Shown: positions 6,903 to 14,389 of the stretch, in pieces
Position numbering within the stretch: position 1 is the first letter of the stretch
Layout: every line of letters starts with the position of its first letter
Position numbers and translations under genes: made by a program
From: CAVZKK01 sp964573475
Lineage (GTDB): Archaea > Thermoproteota > Bathyarchaeia > Bathyarchaeales > Bathycorpusculaceae
Direction: 5' to 3'
Assembly (NCBI GenBank): GCA_964573475.1
Contig: CAZNJT010000026.1
Location: 1-18,088, forward strand
Length of the DNA stretch: 18,088 bases
Notes under the pieces: model-generated
Database searches by the model: none
What the model was told of the DNA's origin: nothing
What the model saw: only the letters and a program-made list of their open reading frames with translations

Positions 6903-7340
6903 TTATATGTCAAGAATAAATTTTAGCGTAACTTTGTTTGGTTCTTTGATGATTTCCATACGATGATATGTAACAGCTTTCACACCAACTTTTTGCGTGT
7001 GTTTTTCCGGATTAAACTTTTCTCCCCAAATCTTTGCCCTAAGCCTAAAACCGTTTGAGGTTTTGTTCAACTCTAAAACTTTGAACTTAGAATAAAGCAT
7101 CCCTTTAATGTCGAATTTTATAAGCAACGCCTCAAGCCAACTGTAAAGAAGAGCGTATTCGTCCTCCGCCACAATTTTCACATAATCCTCAACTTCCGAA
7201 CTAATCTTTTCCACTTCTGTCATAACATCAAACATTGCAAGCGCAGCATTCTCGAAAGCTTCGGCTAGATCCTTTCCATAAGCGGCGACGTAGGCATCTG
7301 CCGTATGCTCCAAAAACTCAAATCTCTTTTTATCATTCAT
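6903..7340 (-). CDS. Archease, RtcB activation factor
   Basis: Archease speeds RtcB guanylylation and turnover and broadens its nucleotide use during tRNA splicing. The 145 residues fit the family length. Recognisable features are the N-terminal FEFLEHTADAYVAAYG, where the conserved His-Thr-Ala-Asp lies at about 12-15, the ALAMFDVMT helix, and the central AEDEYALLYSWLEALLIKFD with its conserved acidic residues and Trp. The C-terminal KAVTYHRMEI strand bears a conserved His, and the protein ends LKFILDI with the acidic penultimate residue expected for the metal site. The ATG at 7340 is preceded by AAAGGTT and a TATA-like element. Its partner RtcB is encoded in this window at 1264-2742, but the two are not in one operon. 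Confidence 0.95.
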   Translation of the reverse strand: MNDKKRFEFLEHTADAYVAAYGKDLAEAFENAALAMFDVMTEVEKISSEVEDYVKIVAEDEYALLYSWLEALLIKFDIKGMLYSKFKVLELNKTSNGFRLRAKIWGEKFNPEKHTQKVGVKAVTYHRMEIIKEPNKVTLKFILDI

Positions 7341-7369
7341 AACCTTTAGCCATAAGACTAATGAATTTT

Positions 7370-7383
7370 CTAATTTTAAAACG
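7370..7383 (-). promoter_or_regulatory. Candidate TATA box of the archease gene
   Basis: On the minus strand CGTTTTAAAATTAG is centred near 7376. A start about 25 bases on, near 7351, would leave a leader of about ten bases that includes AAAGG before the ATG at 7340. Confidence 0.4.
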
Positions 7384-7410
7384 ATTTTGTTCCTTATCAG
7401 CTACTTGAAA

Positions 7411-7420
7411 GTTTAAATTT
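7411..7420 (+). promoter_or_regulatory. Candidate TATA box driving the leader ORF and CPBP protease
   Basis: GTTTAAATTT is centred near 7415-7416. The expected transcription start, 25-26 bases downstream, falls on the ATG at 7441 that opens a nine-codon ORF, implying a leaderless message. The box is nearly palindromic and could also act towards the archease gene. Confidence 0.45.
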
Positions 7421-7440
7421 CAACAATTCACATTTAGGTT

Positions 7441-7470
7441 ATGCCTCAGAAAGATTGTGATAGGCTTTGA
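7441..7470 (+). CDS. Possible leader peptide, nine codons, overlapping the protease start
   Basis: ATG at 7441 opens the peptide MPQKDCDRL, closing at TGA 7468-7470. The stop overlaps the TTG start of the CPBP protease (7467-7469) as TTGA, an arrangement typical of translational coupling. A TATA-like box 25 bases upstream would start the message at this ATG. It could control ribosome entry to the protease. It could also be accidental: the GTGAT inside it can act as a ribosome binding site for the TTG. Confidence 0.3.
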   Translation: MPQKDCDRL

Positions 7471-8417
7471 GCGGAAGTCATATTCTGAAGATCATCTTAA
7501 CATACTTCGCTTTGGCTTTAATAATACTCTTTAGCGCCTACTTTTCACAGCCACAGGTATTTATTCCAATGTTTATGTCGCTTTTGCTACTAATTCCAAT
7601 TTACATATGGCATAAAAGTTATTCAGAGAAAGAAAAACTCTCAAAAGAAGTCAATGGAAGAGACAAAAGGAAAATGCTTCTATGGGTTTTCATGCTTTTT
7701 ATTTTAGCTCTATCTATCCGTTTGCCGTCAGCGCTACTATTTGGTATGCCATATGAAAAAACTGCCTTAATCTATCTCATAATTTTGACAATAGTCATCA
7801 TCGAAAAAACCAACATCTCAGCCTTTGGCTTCAAAACCGAAAATATCGAAAAATCGCTCTTATACGGGTTCGCATTTTTCACTGTTTTTGGAGGAGTGTT
7901 AATAATAAGTTCTAGTCTGCTAGTTTTCGCATTCACAAATCAGATGCCAATAGCATCCTATAGCATCGCAATTTTCTTTTTTGCAATGCCATTCCAGACA
8001 TTATGTGTGGGAATAAGTGAAGAAGGACTTTTTAGAGGCTATATGCAGACGCATCTCAGAAAATTCTATACTATAGGCATGACTATTTTTATTCAAGCAA
8101 CTTTTTTTGGAATGTGGCATTTTGTCTGGAATCTTTCTCCCTTCGATCCAATAGGCATGGCTCAGTATATAGCAACCACATTTCTAATAGGCTTGCTTTT
8201 TGGATATTTTTACAGTAAAAGCAAAAATTTAGTTCCCCTAATTTTCGCTCACGGACTCTATAATAGCTTTATAGAAGGGATAATAGAAAATGAAGCAGCG
8301 TTAAATGCTCTGCAAACAATTCCAGTTGCAAGTCAAATTTTAACGTTGCTTCTGCCCTATGCAATTTCTGCAATAGCAATGTTTCTCTTCGTAAAATACT
8401 TCGTGAAGGAAATTTAA
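7467..8417 (+). CDS. CPBP-family (CAAX-like) intramembrane protease
   Basis: This is a 316-residue polytopic membrane protein with about eight hydrophobic segments. The three motifs of the CPBP/ABI family are present: E185-E186-x-x-x-R190 (EEGLFR), F214-x-x-x-H218 (FGMWH) and H262-x-x-x-N266 (HGLYN). Family members cleave or process prenylated or other membrane substrates, and the archaeal substrates are mostly unknown. The start is TTG at 7467, the only one that keeps the first hydrophobic segment (residues about 5-26); the next Met is at residue 35. GTGAT at 7457-7461 lies five bases upstream of the TTG. The gene overlaps a nine-codon upstream ORF by four bases. It stands alone, divergent from archease and convergent with the M42 peptidase. 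Confidence 0.9.
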   Translation: MSGSHILKIILTYFALALIILFSAYFSQPQVFIPMFMSLLLLIPIYIWHKSYSEKEKLSKEVNGRDKRKMLLWVFMLFILALSIRLPSALLFGMPYEKTALIYLIILTIVIIEKTNISAFGFKTENIEKSLLYGFAFFTVFGGVLIISSSLLVFAFTNQMPIASYSIAIFFFAMPFQTLCVGISEEGLFRGYMQTHLRKFYTIGMTIFIQATFFGMWHFVWNLSPFDPIGMAQYIATTFLIGLLFGYFYSKSKNLVPLIFAHGLYNSFIEGIIENEAALNALQTIPVASQILTLLLPYAISAIAMFLFVKYFVKEI

Positions 8418-8465
8418 TGCCCTTAATCACTTTTCAACAGAAGGTTCATTTTGGAAAAAATAATG

Positions 8466-9509
8466 TTAGAAGTGTTTGGGAATTTTCTGTATAGCTGCAA
8501 CTGTTAGTTTTACAGCTTTTTCCGCATCTTCTAGGCTCAATAGCGATGATGGACTATGAATGTAACGAGTTGGTATGGATATGACACCGCTCGGCACCCC
8601 TTCCCGTGTTAAGGATATGCGTGCTGCGTCGGTTGAGCCCGGCAAGCCTGTCTCAAGCTGGTATGGAATCTTGTTTTCTTCGGCTACATCCACTAACAAC
8701 CTCACAACTTTTGGATGAGCAATCAATCCCATATCAGCAATTTCTATTGATGGCCCCTTCCCAAGCTTTATTGGCGCCTCAACTTCCCTTACTCCAGGCA
8801 CATCTCCAGCTATAGTCACGTCAAGCGCGATGCCGACATCCGGATATATCCCGAAGGCAGCTGTTGTTGCCCCTCTTAAGCCAACTTCTTCCTGCACCGT
8901 TCCGACGGCATATACTGTGCATTCTGTTTTTTCCAAACGCTTCATTACTTCAACCATAACTGCACATCCAACACGGTCATCAAAAGCCCTGCCAATTACG
9001 ATATTCTTTCCAACCTTCGCGAACTTTATGTCAAAACCCACAGGATCTCCGATTTTTACTCCCATTTTCTTGGCTTGTTCTTGGTTTTCAGCTCCAATGT
9101 CTATGAAGAGCTCGTCACATGTGAGGACTCTTTTGCGTTCCTCTTCTTTTTGTATGTGGGGAGGCTTTGAACCAATTATTCCGTGCAACGGTCCTTTTTC
9201 TGTGTAGACTATGACTTTTTGGGCTAGTAGAATGCGGTCGTCTATTCCGCCTATCTTTGCGAACTGTATGAAGCCTTTCTTCGAAATTATTTTCACCAGC
9301 AAGCCTATTTCGTCCATGTGGGCAGCAAGCATCACTTTAGGCGCGTTTTTCTTTCCCTTTTTTATTCCAATGATATTTCCAAGTTTATCTTCTTTGACTT
9401 CGTCCACATAGGGTTTTAAGAAATTCTTCATCAAACTTCTGACTTCTTCCTCTCTACCTGCAACACCGCAAGCGTTTGAGAGCTTTTCTAGCGTTTCAGC
9501 AAGCACCAT
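8466..9509 (-). CDS. M42-family metallo-aminopeptidase (TET/FrvX-like)
   Basis: M42 enzymes form large dodecameric tetrahedral aminopeptidases that degrade peptides released by the proteasome; some members were misnamed endoglucanases. The 347 residues match the family. Dinuclear metal and catalytic residues can be placed: H64 with D66 (AAHMDEIG), the Asp pair 177-178 (AFDDRVG), the catalytic E207 and metal E208 (VQEEVGLRG), D230 (ALDVTIAGD) and H318 (RYIHSPSS). The insertion between about 70 and 160 is the PDZ-like dimerisation domain (KGPLHGIIGSKPPH). The ATG at 9509 opens the usual MVLAETLEKLSNACGVAGRE N-terminus. Substrate preference (acidic, basic or hydrophobic) cannot be read from the sequence. 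It is convergent with the CPBP gene and forms a single-gene unit. Confidence 0.95.
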   Translation of the reverse strand: MVLAETLEKLSNACGVAGREEEVRSLMKNFLKPYVDEVKEDKLGNIIGIKKGKKNAPKVMLAAHMDEIGLLVKIISKKGFIQFAKIGGIDDRILLAQKVIVYTEKGPLHGIIGSKPPHIQKEEERKRVLTCDELFIDIGAENQEQAKKMGVKIGDPVGFDIKFAKVGKNIVIGRAFDDRVGCAVMVEVMKRLEKTECTVYAVGTVQEEVGLRGATTAAFGIYPDVGIALDVTIAGDVPGVREVEAPIKLGKGPSIEIADMGLIAHPKVVRLLVDVAEENKIPYQLETGLPGSTDAARISLTREGVPSGVISIPTRYIHSPSSLLSLEDAEKAVKLTVAAIQKIPKHF

Positions 9510-9670
9510 ATTGTATTCCTCTTGAAGAGATATCTAAATCATAAACATCCATATTAAACAATTATGGTAATAAAACCTGAATTTATCATGGTCTATAACA
9601 ATTCGCTCTTTATAGCGAAGAGTTTAACAAAATTTTTTATTCTCTTCTCCTCACTGAGAATTGTGATCTA

Positions 9671-10354
9671 ATGCGGAAAAGTTTGGAAGCAAGCTTAACC
9701 GCTATATTTGCGGCGTTGCATGCTGTACTGTATTTTATTTCGTTCGGGCTGTGGCGAAACTGGGGAATCTACTTGGAATCTATTGAAGGAATAAGCTTAG
9801 GCCCAAAAATTGGATTTTTCGCTGCGTTTCTTGGCAGTTCAATTGCCAGAATGGTTAAACCAGACGCTTTTTGGATGTTTGGCGTAATTGCTGAACCTGT
9901 CAGCGTTTTGATGGCAGGATTGTTAGCTAAAGCCAAATGGAAACCGGTTTTAGCGGTCTATACAATAATGCTATCAGCATATTTTATTCACCCATTTGGA
10001 AGAGCCCTTCCCCTATGGACAATCCTAGACATCCTATTTGCTCTGCTCCTGATTTATCCAGCCGCAAAATTAGGTGGGAACTTGTTTAAAGCAGATGTTA
10101 AACAGTTGACAATTGCGTTAGTTTTGATTTCTTTTGTTTGCATAGCCACAGATTCGCTTGTAAGGGTTTTCCTACTTGTTCCATGCGGTTTTTATGGTTT
10201 GTTTTTCGGAAGCTTCGATGCACTCTTTGGAGAGTTTGTTAGAGCTGCTGCTGATTCCTACATTGAAGATTTGATTGTCGTTGCAGTCTCATTTATTGTC
10301 GGTGTCCCTTTGATAATAAGCGTATCAAAAACATTTTTGAAGAAAAATGACTAA
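9671..10354 (+). CDS. Polytopic membrane protein, ECF transporter S-component-like
   Basis: This is a 227-residue protein with about six hydrophobic segments. The opening MRKSLEASLTAIFAALHAVLYFI and the following GISLGPKIGFFAAFLGSSIARM loop-helix pattern resemble substrate-binding (S) components of energy-coupling factor vitamin or metal transporters. These have an Ala-rich first helix and a small-residue-rich segment that contacts the T component. Near residues 105-115 lies HPFGRALPLW, and polar PCGFYGLF and DSLVR elements lie in later helices. No ATPase or T component is nearby, so it would have to share a module encoded elsewhere (group II arrangement). The ATG at 9671 is preceded closely by GTGAT. 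The vitamin or ion cannot be predicted. The alternative is an unrelated conserved membrane protein. Confidence 0.6.
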   Translation: MRKSLEASLTAIFAALHAVLYFISFGLWRNWGIYLESIEGISLGPKIGFFAAFLGSSIARMVKPDAFWMFGVIAEPVSVLMAGLLAKAKWKPVLAVYTIMLSAYFIHPFGRALPLWTILDILFALLLIYPAAKLGGNLFKADVKQLTIALVLISFVCIATDSLVRVFLLVPCGFYGLFFGSFDALFGEFVRAAADSYIEDLIVVAVSFIVGVPLIISVSKTFLKKND

Positions 10355-10383
10355 AAAAGGAAAAGTTTTGTAGAATGATGAAG

Positions 10384-10602
10384 TCAGGTTGGTGAAGCCT
10401 GGGGTGGTTGTTGTTTTTGAAGCTCCAAGTACTCAGTCAGTAGCAGGATGCCTTCTATGATAAGGAAAATGCCAATAATTATTCCCACAAGGTCGGGCTT
10501 CACTATGACTACTATGCCGAAAATTATGCATAAGATGGCTAGGACAGGTTTAGAGATTGTTATTCCAATTTTTTTCAATCCTTTCTCAACAACCTCTGTC
10601 AA
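10384..10602 (-). CDS. Small two-helix membrane protein, DUF308/HdeD-like half unit
   Basis: This 72-residue protein has two hydrophobic hairpin segments, about 17-35 and 38-57, separated by KPDLVG. This repeat style (ILCIIFGIVVIVKPDLVGIIIGIFLIIEG) is reminiscent of the DUF308/HdeD acid-resistance membrane family, here as a single hairpin. The start is TTG at 10602, fixed by AAGGTGA at 10616-10610 with seven bases between. The tail is Gln/Pro-rich. It is convergent with the ECF-like gene, 29 bases apart, and divergent from the mtdB-like gene. Its function is unknown. Confidence 0.7.
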   Translation of the reverse strand: MTEVVEKGLKKIGITISKPVLAILCIIFGIVVIVKPDLVGIIIGIFLIIEGILLLTEYLELQKQQPPQASPT

Positions 10603-10688
10603 ATTATGTTCACCTTCTTACATATGTTTACAGTTGCATAGGTAACCATCAATATTGAAGGCATTCGATAAGCATGCAGGTAATGGCA

Positions 10689-10729
10689 ATTTTTAAACGT
10701 TTAAAGGAATATTAACAACTTAAAAGGTG
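10689..10729 (+). promoter_or_regulatory. Promoter and ribosome binding site of the mtdB-ftr unit
   Basis: A TATA-like TTTTTAAACG lies at about 10690-10699. A start near 10721 would leave a leader of about 14 bases. That leader carries AGGTG at 10725-10729, five bases before the TTG at 10735, which supports the TTG start. Confidence 0.45.
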
Positions 10730-10734
10730 TAACC

Positions 10735-11697
10735 TTGTCAGAACACAAATTTAGGAAAGTATTCATTTTTTTAGACACCGATAAACACGCAAGCCCCTTC
10801 GACATACTAACAACCATAGACATTTTCCCAGACGCTACAATATTGAAGTATGAGGATGTGACAGTTGAAGATGCTGAAAAAATCATTTATGATGCAATGT
10901 TTCCAAGGGGTCCGGAAGGAGCAAAACACACAAAAATTTTCATTAATGGACGTGAGTTTAAACGAGTAAATGAAATTTTAGAGAAAGCCAAAAAATGCAT
11001 GTTTCCACCATTTGAACTTGCCATAATAATTGACCCAAGAGGAGCCTACACAACAGCCACAGCCGCGGTTGCAAAAACCCTAGAGCTTGCACTGGTAAAT
11101 GGATTTGGAGGCTTAGGGAATAAAGCGGTTACGATCCTAGCTGGAACAGGACCCGTTGGGCAAACTGCTGCAAGGCTTTATGCATCGGAAAAAGCTAATG
11201 TTATTGTTACTTCCCGCGACCTTCAAAGAGCTTCATCTGTAGTAACAAAGATTAATGAAGAGTTTGAAGGTGAAAGAGTCCGAGGCGTTGAAGCCCAAAC
11301 CTCTGACGAAATTGGTAAAGCCATAGAAAATGCGGAGATAATTCTTTCAACTGGAGCTGCTGGAACTCAGCTTCTTCCATTAGACGTACTCAAAGAATAT
11401 GGGAAAAAATGTAGAATAATGGCTGATATTAACGCTATTCCACCCTTGGGAGTTGAGGGGCTAAAATCAGAAGCTGATGGTGAAGAAATCTTACCGAATG
11501 TTTTTGGAATAGGCGCATTGGCTATAGGGAAGTTAAAAAACAAAGTTGAAGCTAAATTGATTAAGAGGGCCGCGGAAGAACCAAGGGGAATTTTCGACTA
11601 TAGAATGGCTTATGAAATAGCTAAAAAGACGGTGCTCGAAAAACTCGAAGAGAAAAAGATGCCTAAAGTTGAGCCTGAGAAACACTGGCTTCCTTAA
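10735..11697 (+). CDS. NAD(P)-dependent methylene-tetrahydromethanopterin dehydrogenase, MtdB-like
   Basis: The enzyme would interconvert methylene- and methenyl-tetrahydromethanopterin with NAD(P), not with F420 or H2. The 320 residues fit the MtdA/MtdB family (about 290-300) plus a charged C-terminal tail. The N-terminal pterin-binding domain shows DKHASPFDILTTID (about 16-29), VTVEDAEKIIYDAMFPRGP (42-60) and KCMFPPFELAIIIDPRGAYTTATA (87-110). The last of these carries the Asp-Pro-x-Gly-x-x-Thr-Thr pattern of MtdB. The Rossmann domain has GTGPVG (137-142) and an LSTGAAG stretch (204-210). The DINAIPPLG motif (231-239) and FGIGALAIGKLK (257-268) match MtdB closely. The start is TTG at 10735 after AGGTG. 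It is followed 28 bases later by ftr, so the two are very likely one operon. The family is best known from methylotrophic bacteria. NAD versus NADP preference cannot be told safely. Confidence 0.85.
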   Translation: MSEHKFRKVFIFLDTDKHASPFDILTTIDIFPDATILKYEDVTVEDAEKIIYDAMFPRGPEGAKHTKIFINGREFKRVNEILEKAKKCMFPPFELAIIIDPRGAYTTATAAVAKTLELALVNGFGGLGNKAVTILAGTGPVGQTAARLYASEKANVIVTSRDLQRASSVVTKINEEFEGERVRGVEAQTSDEIGKAIENAEIILSTGAAGTQLLPLDVLKEYGKKCRIMADINAIPPLGVEGLKSEADGEEILPNVFGIGALAIGKLKNKVEAKLIKRAAEEPRGIFDYRMAYEIAKKTVLEKLEEKKMPKVEPEKHWLP

Positions 11698-11725
11698 CGG
11701 GAAATAGGTAAAGAAGTGAAACCAA

Positions 11726-12658
11726 ATGAGCGAAGAAGTATTTACGTATAGAGCAGAAAATGGAAACGTCTGTGAGATTGTGGATACTTTTGCTGAAATG
11801 TTTCCTCTGTGGGTTGGAAGAGTATTGATTACAGCGGATAGCGAAAAATGGGCTTTGACAGCGGCTGAGGTTGCAACAGGCTTTGCAACAAGCGTTATTA
11901 TGTCGCCAGCTGAGGCTGGCATAGAAGGCATAGTGCTAGCAGACAAAACTCCGGACAATCGAGTAGGCGTTTTAATCCAAATATACAACCGCAACAGGTT
12001 TGAATTGAAAAACCAGATGATACTGCGCATAGGACAGTGCATAATGACTTGCCCAACAACCTCAGCCTTTGACGCAATGCCAAACGCCAAAAGAAAACTG
12101 AAGGTTGGCAGAAGCATACGACTTTTTGGTGACGGATTTCAGAGAAAAGGTTTGGTTGGAAACAGAAAGGTCTGGAAAATCCCCGTGATGGAAGGCAACT
12201 TCATTGTTGAAGACACTTTCGGCGCGGCAGAAGCAATAGCTGGCGGAAACCTACTCATCCTAGCCAAAGATACGACCTCCGGACTTAAAGCAGCAGAAGA
12301 GGCAGCAAAAACCATCAAAACTAAGGCAAGTGACGTTATTTTGCCGTTTCCAGGTGGAATTTGCCGTTCCGGCTCGAAAGCTGGCTCCTTAAAGTATAAA
12401 CTTAAAGCATCTACCAATCATCCTTTCTGTCCAGGATTAAAAACGCTTATAACAGATTCGCAGCTTACGGAAAACGTGAACTGTGTTTATGAAATTGTTA
12501 TCAATGGCTTAAGTGTTGAAGCGGTTAAAAGGGCTATGAGTGAAGGGGTAAAGGCTGCTGCAAGCGTCCCAGGTGTTGTTAGAATTTCAGCGGGCAACTA
12601 CGGCGGAAAATTAGGTCAATATAAGGCGTTTTTAAAAGAAGTTCTAGAAATAATATAG
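11726..12658 (+). CDS. ftr: Formylmethanofuran:tetrahydromethanopterin N-formyltransferase
   Basis: Ftr moves the formyl group between methanofuran and tetrahydromethanopterin, the second step of the archaeal methyl branch. The 310 residues agree with the family (about 300). Recognisable stretches are DTFAEMFPLWVGRVLIT (20-36), TGFATSVIMSPAEAGIE (51-67), KTPDNRVGVLIQIY (74-87), TTSAFDAM (111-118) and the RLFGDGF turn (132-138). These are followed by AIAGGNLLILA (170-180), LPFPGGICRSGSKAGS (206-221) and the C-terminal SAGNYGGKLGQYK (288-300). The Glu in NCVYEIVING (E256) corresponds to the proposed catalytic glutamate of Methanopyrus Ftr. AAGTGA at 11714-11719 precedes the ATG at 11726. It lies 28 bases behind the MtdB-like gene, and a T-rich stretch at about 12661-12684 may end the transcript. 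The cyclohydrolase Mch and formylmethanofuran dehydrogenase are not in the window. Confidence 0.95.
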   Translation: MSEEVFTYRAENGNVCEIVDTFAEMFPLWVGRVLITADSEKWALTAAEVATGFATSVIMSPAEAGIEGIVLADKTPDNRVGVLIQIYNRNRFELKNQMILRIGQCIMTCPTTSAFDAMPNAKRKLKVGRSIRLFGDGFQRKGLVGNRKVWKIPVMEGNFIVEDTFGAAEAIAGGNLLILAKDTTSGLKAAEEAAKTIKTKASDVILPFPGGICRSGSKAGSLKYKLKASTNHPFCPGLKTLITDSQLTENVNCVYEIVINGLSVEAVKRAMSEGVKAAASVPGVVRISAGNYGGKLGQYKAFLKEVLEII

Positions 12659-12729
12659 CCTTATTTTCCCAAACTTTTATTTGATGCCTTACAATGTAGC
12701 TTTAGGCTAAAATGCTTTAGTGAAAACAG

Positions 12730-13995
12730 TTGAGCAGCAAAAAAAGAACTTCGTTGGAACTATTCCGATTAAAAAAGACACTGAATACGCTAGCCAGCAA
12801 AGAGGGACGTGGAACAGAGCTTGTTTCACTTTATGTCCCGCCTGGAAAACAAATAAGCGAAGTTACGAACATGCTTAGAGACGAATACGGCACAGCTTCA
12901 AACATAAAATCCACAACCACTCGCAAAAACGTTCAAGACGCCATCGTGAAAGTTCAACAACGGCTCAAACTCTTCAAAGAAGCCCCAGAAAACGGACTTG
13001 TAATATTTTGCGGTGCAATTCCACAGAACGGAGCGGGAAGCGAGAGAATCGAAACATATGTGATTTTACCGCCAGAGCCGATACACATATATCTTTACAG
13101 ATGCGACGCAAGATTCCACACAGAACATATGCAAGAGCTTCTGAGAGAAAAGGAAACCTATGGCATACTTCTCATAGACGCTTCAGCAACCACACTTGCA
13201 ACGCTTCAAGGTAGAAGACTCGAAATAGTCAGAGAATTTACGTCTGGCGTACCCGGAAAAACTCGTGCTGGAGGACAATCAGCCAGACGATACGAGAGAT
13301 TCAGAGAGATGAGGCTTCAAGAATATTTCAGACGAGTGGGTGAGCATGCCAACGAGACATTTTTGCCAATTGAAAACCTGAAAGGCTTAATAATTGCGGG
13401 TCCAGGACCAACGAAATACGACTTTGAGAAGGGTGACTACTTAAATTATATGCTGAAAGACAAAGTCATAGATATAATCGACACGGCTTATGTTGAAGAG
13501 CAAGGTGTAAAGGAAGTTGTTGACAAAGCTCCAGAAATTATGCGGAAAATACGTTACATAGAAGAAAAACAGATAGTGCAACAGTTTCTCTACGAGGTTG
13601 GACATGACACTGGAATGACGACGTACGGCGAAGAAGAAGTACGAAGGGCTTTAGAAGCCGGCGCAGTTAGAACGTTACTGCTTTCTGAAGGATTAGACGT
13701 CATACGAGTCAAAGTGAAATGCAACGCCTGCGGATACGAAGAACAGCAAACCATGAAAAGCCAAATGCTAACAAGTTTTGAACAAAGCCTCTTCGGAAAA
13801 TCGTGCCCAAAATGCAAAGCTCCGGCATTAGGAATAGCTGAAACACAAGAACTAATAGAGAATTTCGCCCAATTGGCAGAATACACAAACACCGATATAG
13901 AAATGATCTCTGGCGAAACAGAAGAAGGGCAAATGCTAAAAAATTCTTTTGGCGGAATAGCAGCAATATTACGGTTCAAACTTCAAACAGAGTAA
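12730..13995 (+). CDS. prf1: Peptide chain release factor 1 (aRF1)
   Basis: aRF1 reads all three stop codons and triggers peptide release; it also pairs with Pelota/ABCE1-type recycling. The 421 residues match archaeal length. Stop-recognition motifs NIKS (58-61, in TASNIKSTTTRKN) and YxCxxxF (YRCDARF, 123-129) are intact. The catalytic GGQ lies at 181-183 (RAGGQSARRYERFREM). The C-terminal domain has a zinc ribbon with C331/C334 and C359/C362. The start is TTG at 12730, giving MSSKKRTSLELFRLKKTLNTL, with only a weak upstream GTGA. It lies 71 bases behind ftr in the same direction with its own TATA-like CTTTTATTT near 12670-12680, so it is probably a separate unit. It is convergent with the DUF167 gene. 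Confidence 0.97.
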   Translation: MSSKKRTSLELFRLKKTLNTLASKEGRGTELVSLYVPPGKQISEVTNMLRDEYGTASNIKSTTTRKNVQDAIVKVQQRLKLFKEAPENGLVIFCGAIPQNGAGSERIETYVILPPEPIHIYLYRCDARFHTEHMQELLREKETYGILLIDASATTLATLQGRRLEIVREFTSGVPGKTRAGGQSARRYERFREMRLQEYFRRVGEHANETFLPIENLKGLIIAGPGPTKYDFEKGDYLNYMLKDKVIDIIDTAYVEEQGVKEVVDKAPEIMRKIRYIEEKQIVQQFLYEVGHDTGMTTYGEEEVRRALEAGAVRTLLLSEGLDVIRVKVKCNACGYEEQQTMKSQMLTSFEQSLFGKSCPKCKAPALGIAETQELIENFAQLAEYTNTDIEMISGETEEGQMLKNSFGGIAAILRFKLQTE

Positions 13996-14001
13996 AAACC
14001 A

Positions 14002-14277
14002 TCACTTACGCAACAAAATACGTTCTGCCTCGCTTTTTCTAAAGCCTCTTATTAATAGCTTCTTCTGTTTAGAAGTAAAACCAGAAACAAGCTCCACTTT
14101 ACTATGGAAAAGCCTTGAAAACTCTTTTACTAGTTCTTTGTTAACTTTTCCCTTAACAGGCTCTTCCACACAGAAAACCACAATTTCGTCTCCTTCAACT
14201 ACAATTTTGAATTCCTTAGAATTTGGTTTCACGTTTACATCTAAAATTACGCCATCTTTAACTTCATTGATTCTCAT
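14002..14277 (-). CDS. DUF167/YggU-family protein
   Basis: This is a 91-residue protein of the UPF0235 (YggU/DUF167) family. Family hallmarks are the VILDVNVKPNSKEFKIV strand pair near the start, followed by the VKGKVNKELVKEFSRLF helix and a KVELVSGFTSKQKKLLIRG strand at the C-terminal end. The biochemical role is not established; structures show a small alpha/beta fold. A TTG at 14292 in the same frame would add five residues, but a TATA-like TTTTATGTA (about 14313-14305) places the transcript start near 14285, inside that extension. GTGAG lies eight bases before the ATG at 14277, so I use the ATG. It is convergent with aRF1, six bases from its stop. Confidence 0.85.
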   Translation of the reverse strand: MRINEVKDGVILDVNVKPNSKEFKIVVEGDEIVVFCVEEPVKGKVNKELVKEFSRLFHSKVELVSGFTSKQKKLLIRGFRKSEAERILLRK

Positions 14278-14389
14278 AGAGCGCTCACGCAAATGTTAGC
14301 ATCATTACATAAAAGCATATTCAAACAAAACAATTTCTGAGGAAAAAGCTAAGCAGTAGGGCATTCTTACAAGAGTTTAGGTGCCGAGG

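Noticed and set aside
10375..10412. C/D-box small RNA starting ATGATGA
   Set aside because: The C-box match is perfect, but no CTGA box D follows at a suitable distance.
11533..12117. 194-codon minus-strand ORF across mtdB and ftr
   Set aside because: It is antisense to two clearly identified genes and has no family resemblance.
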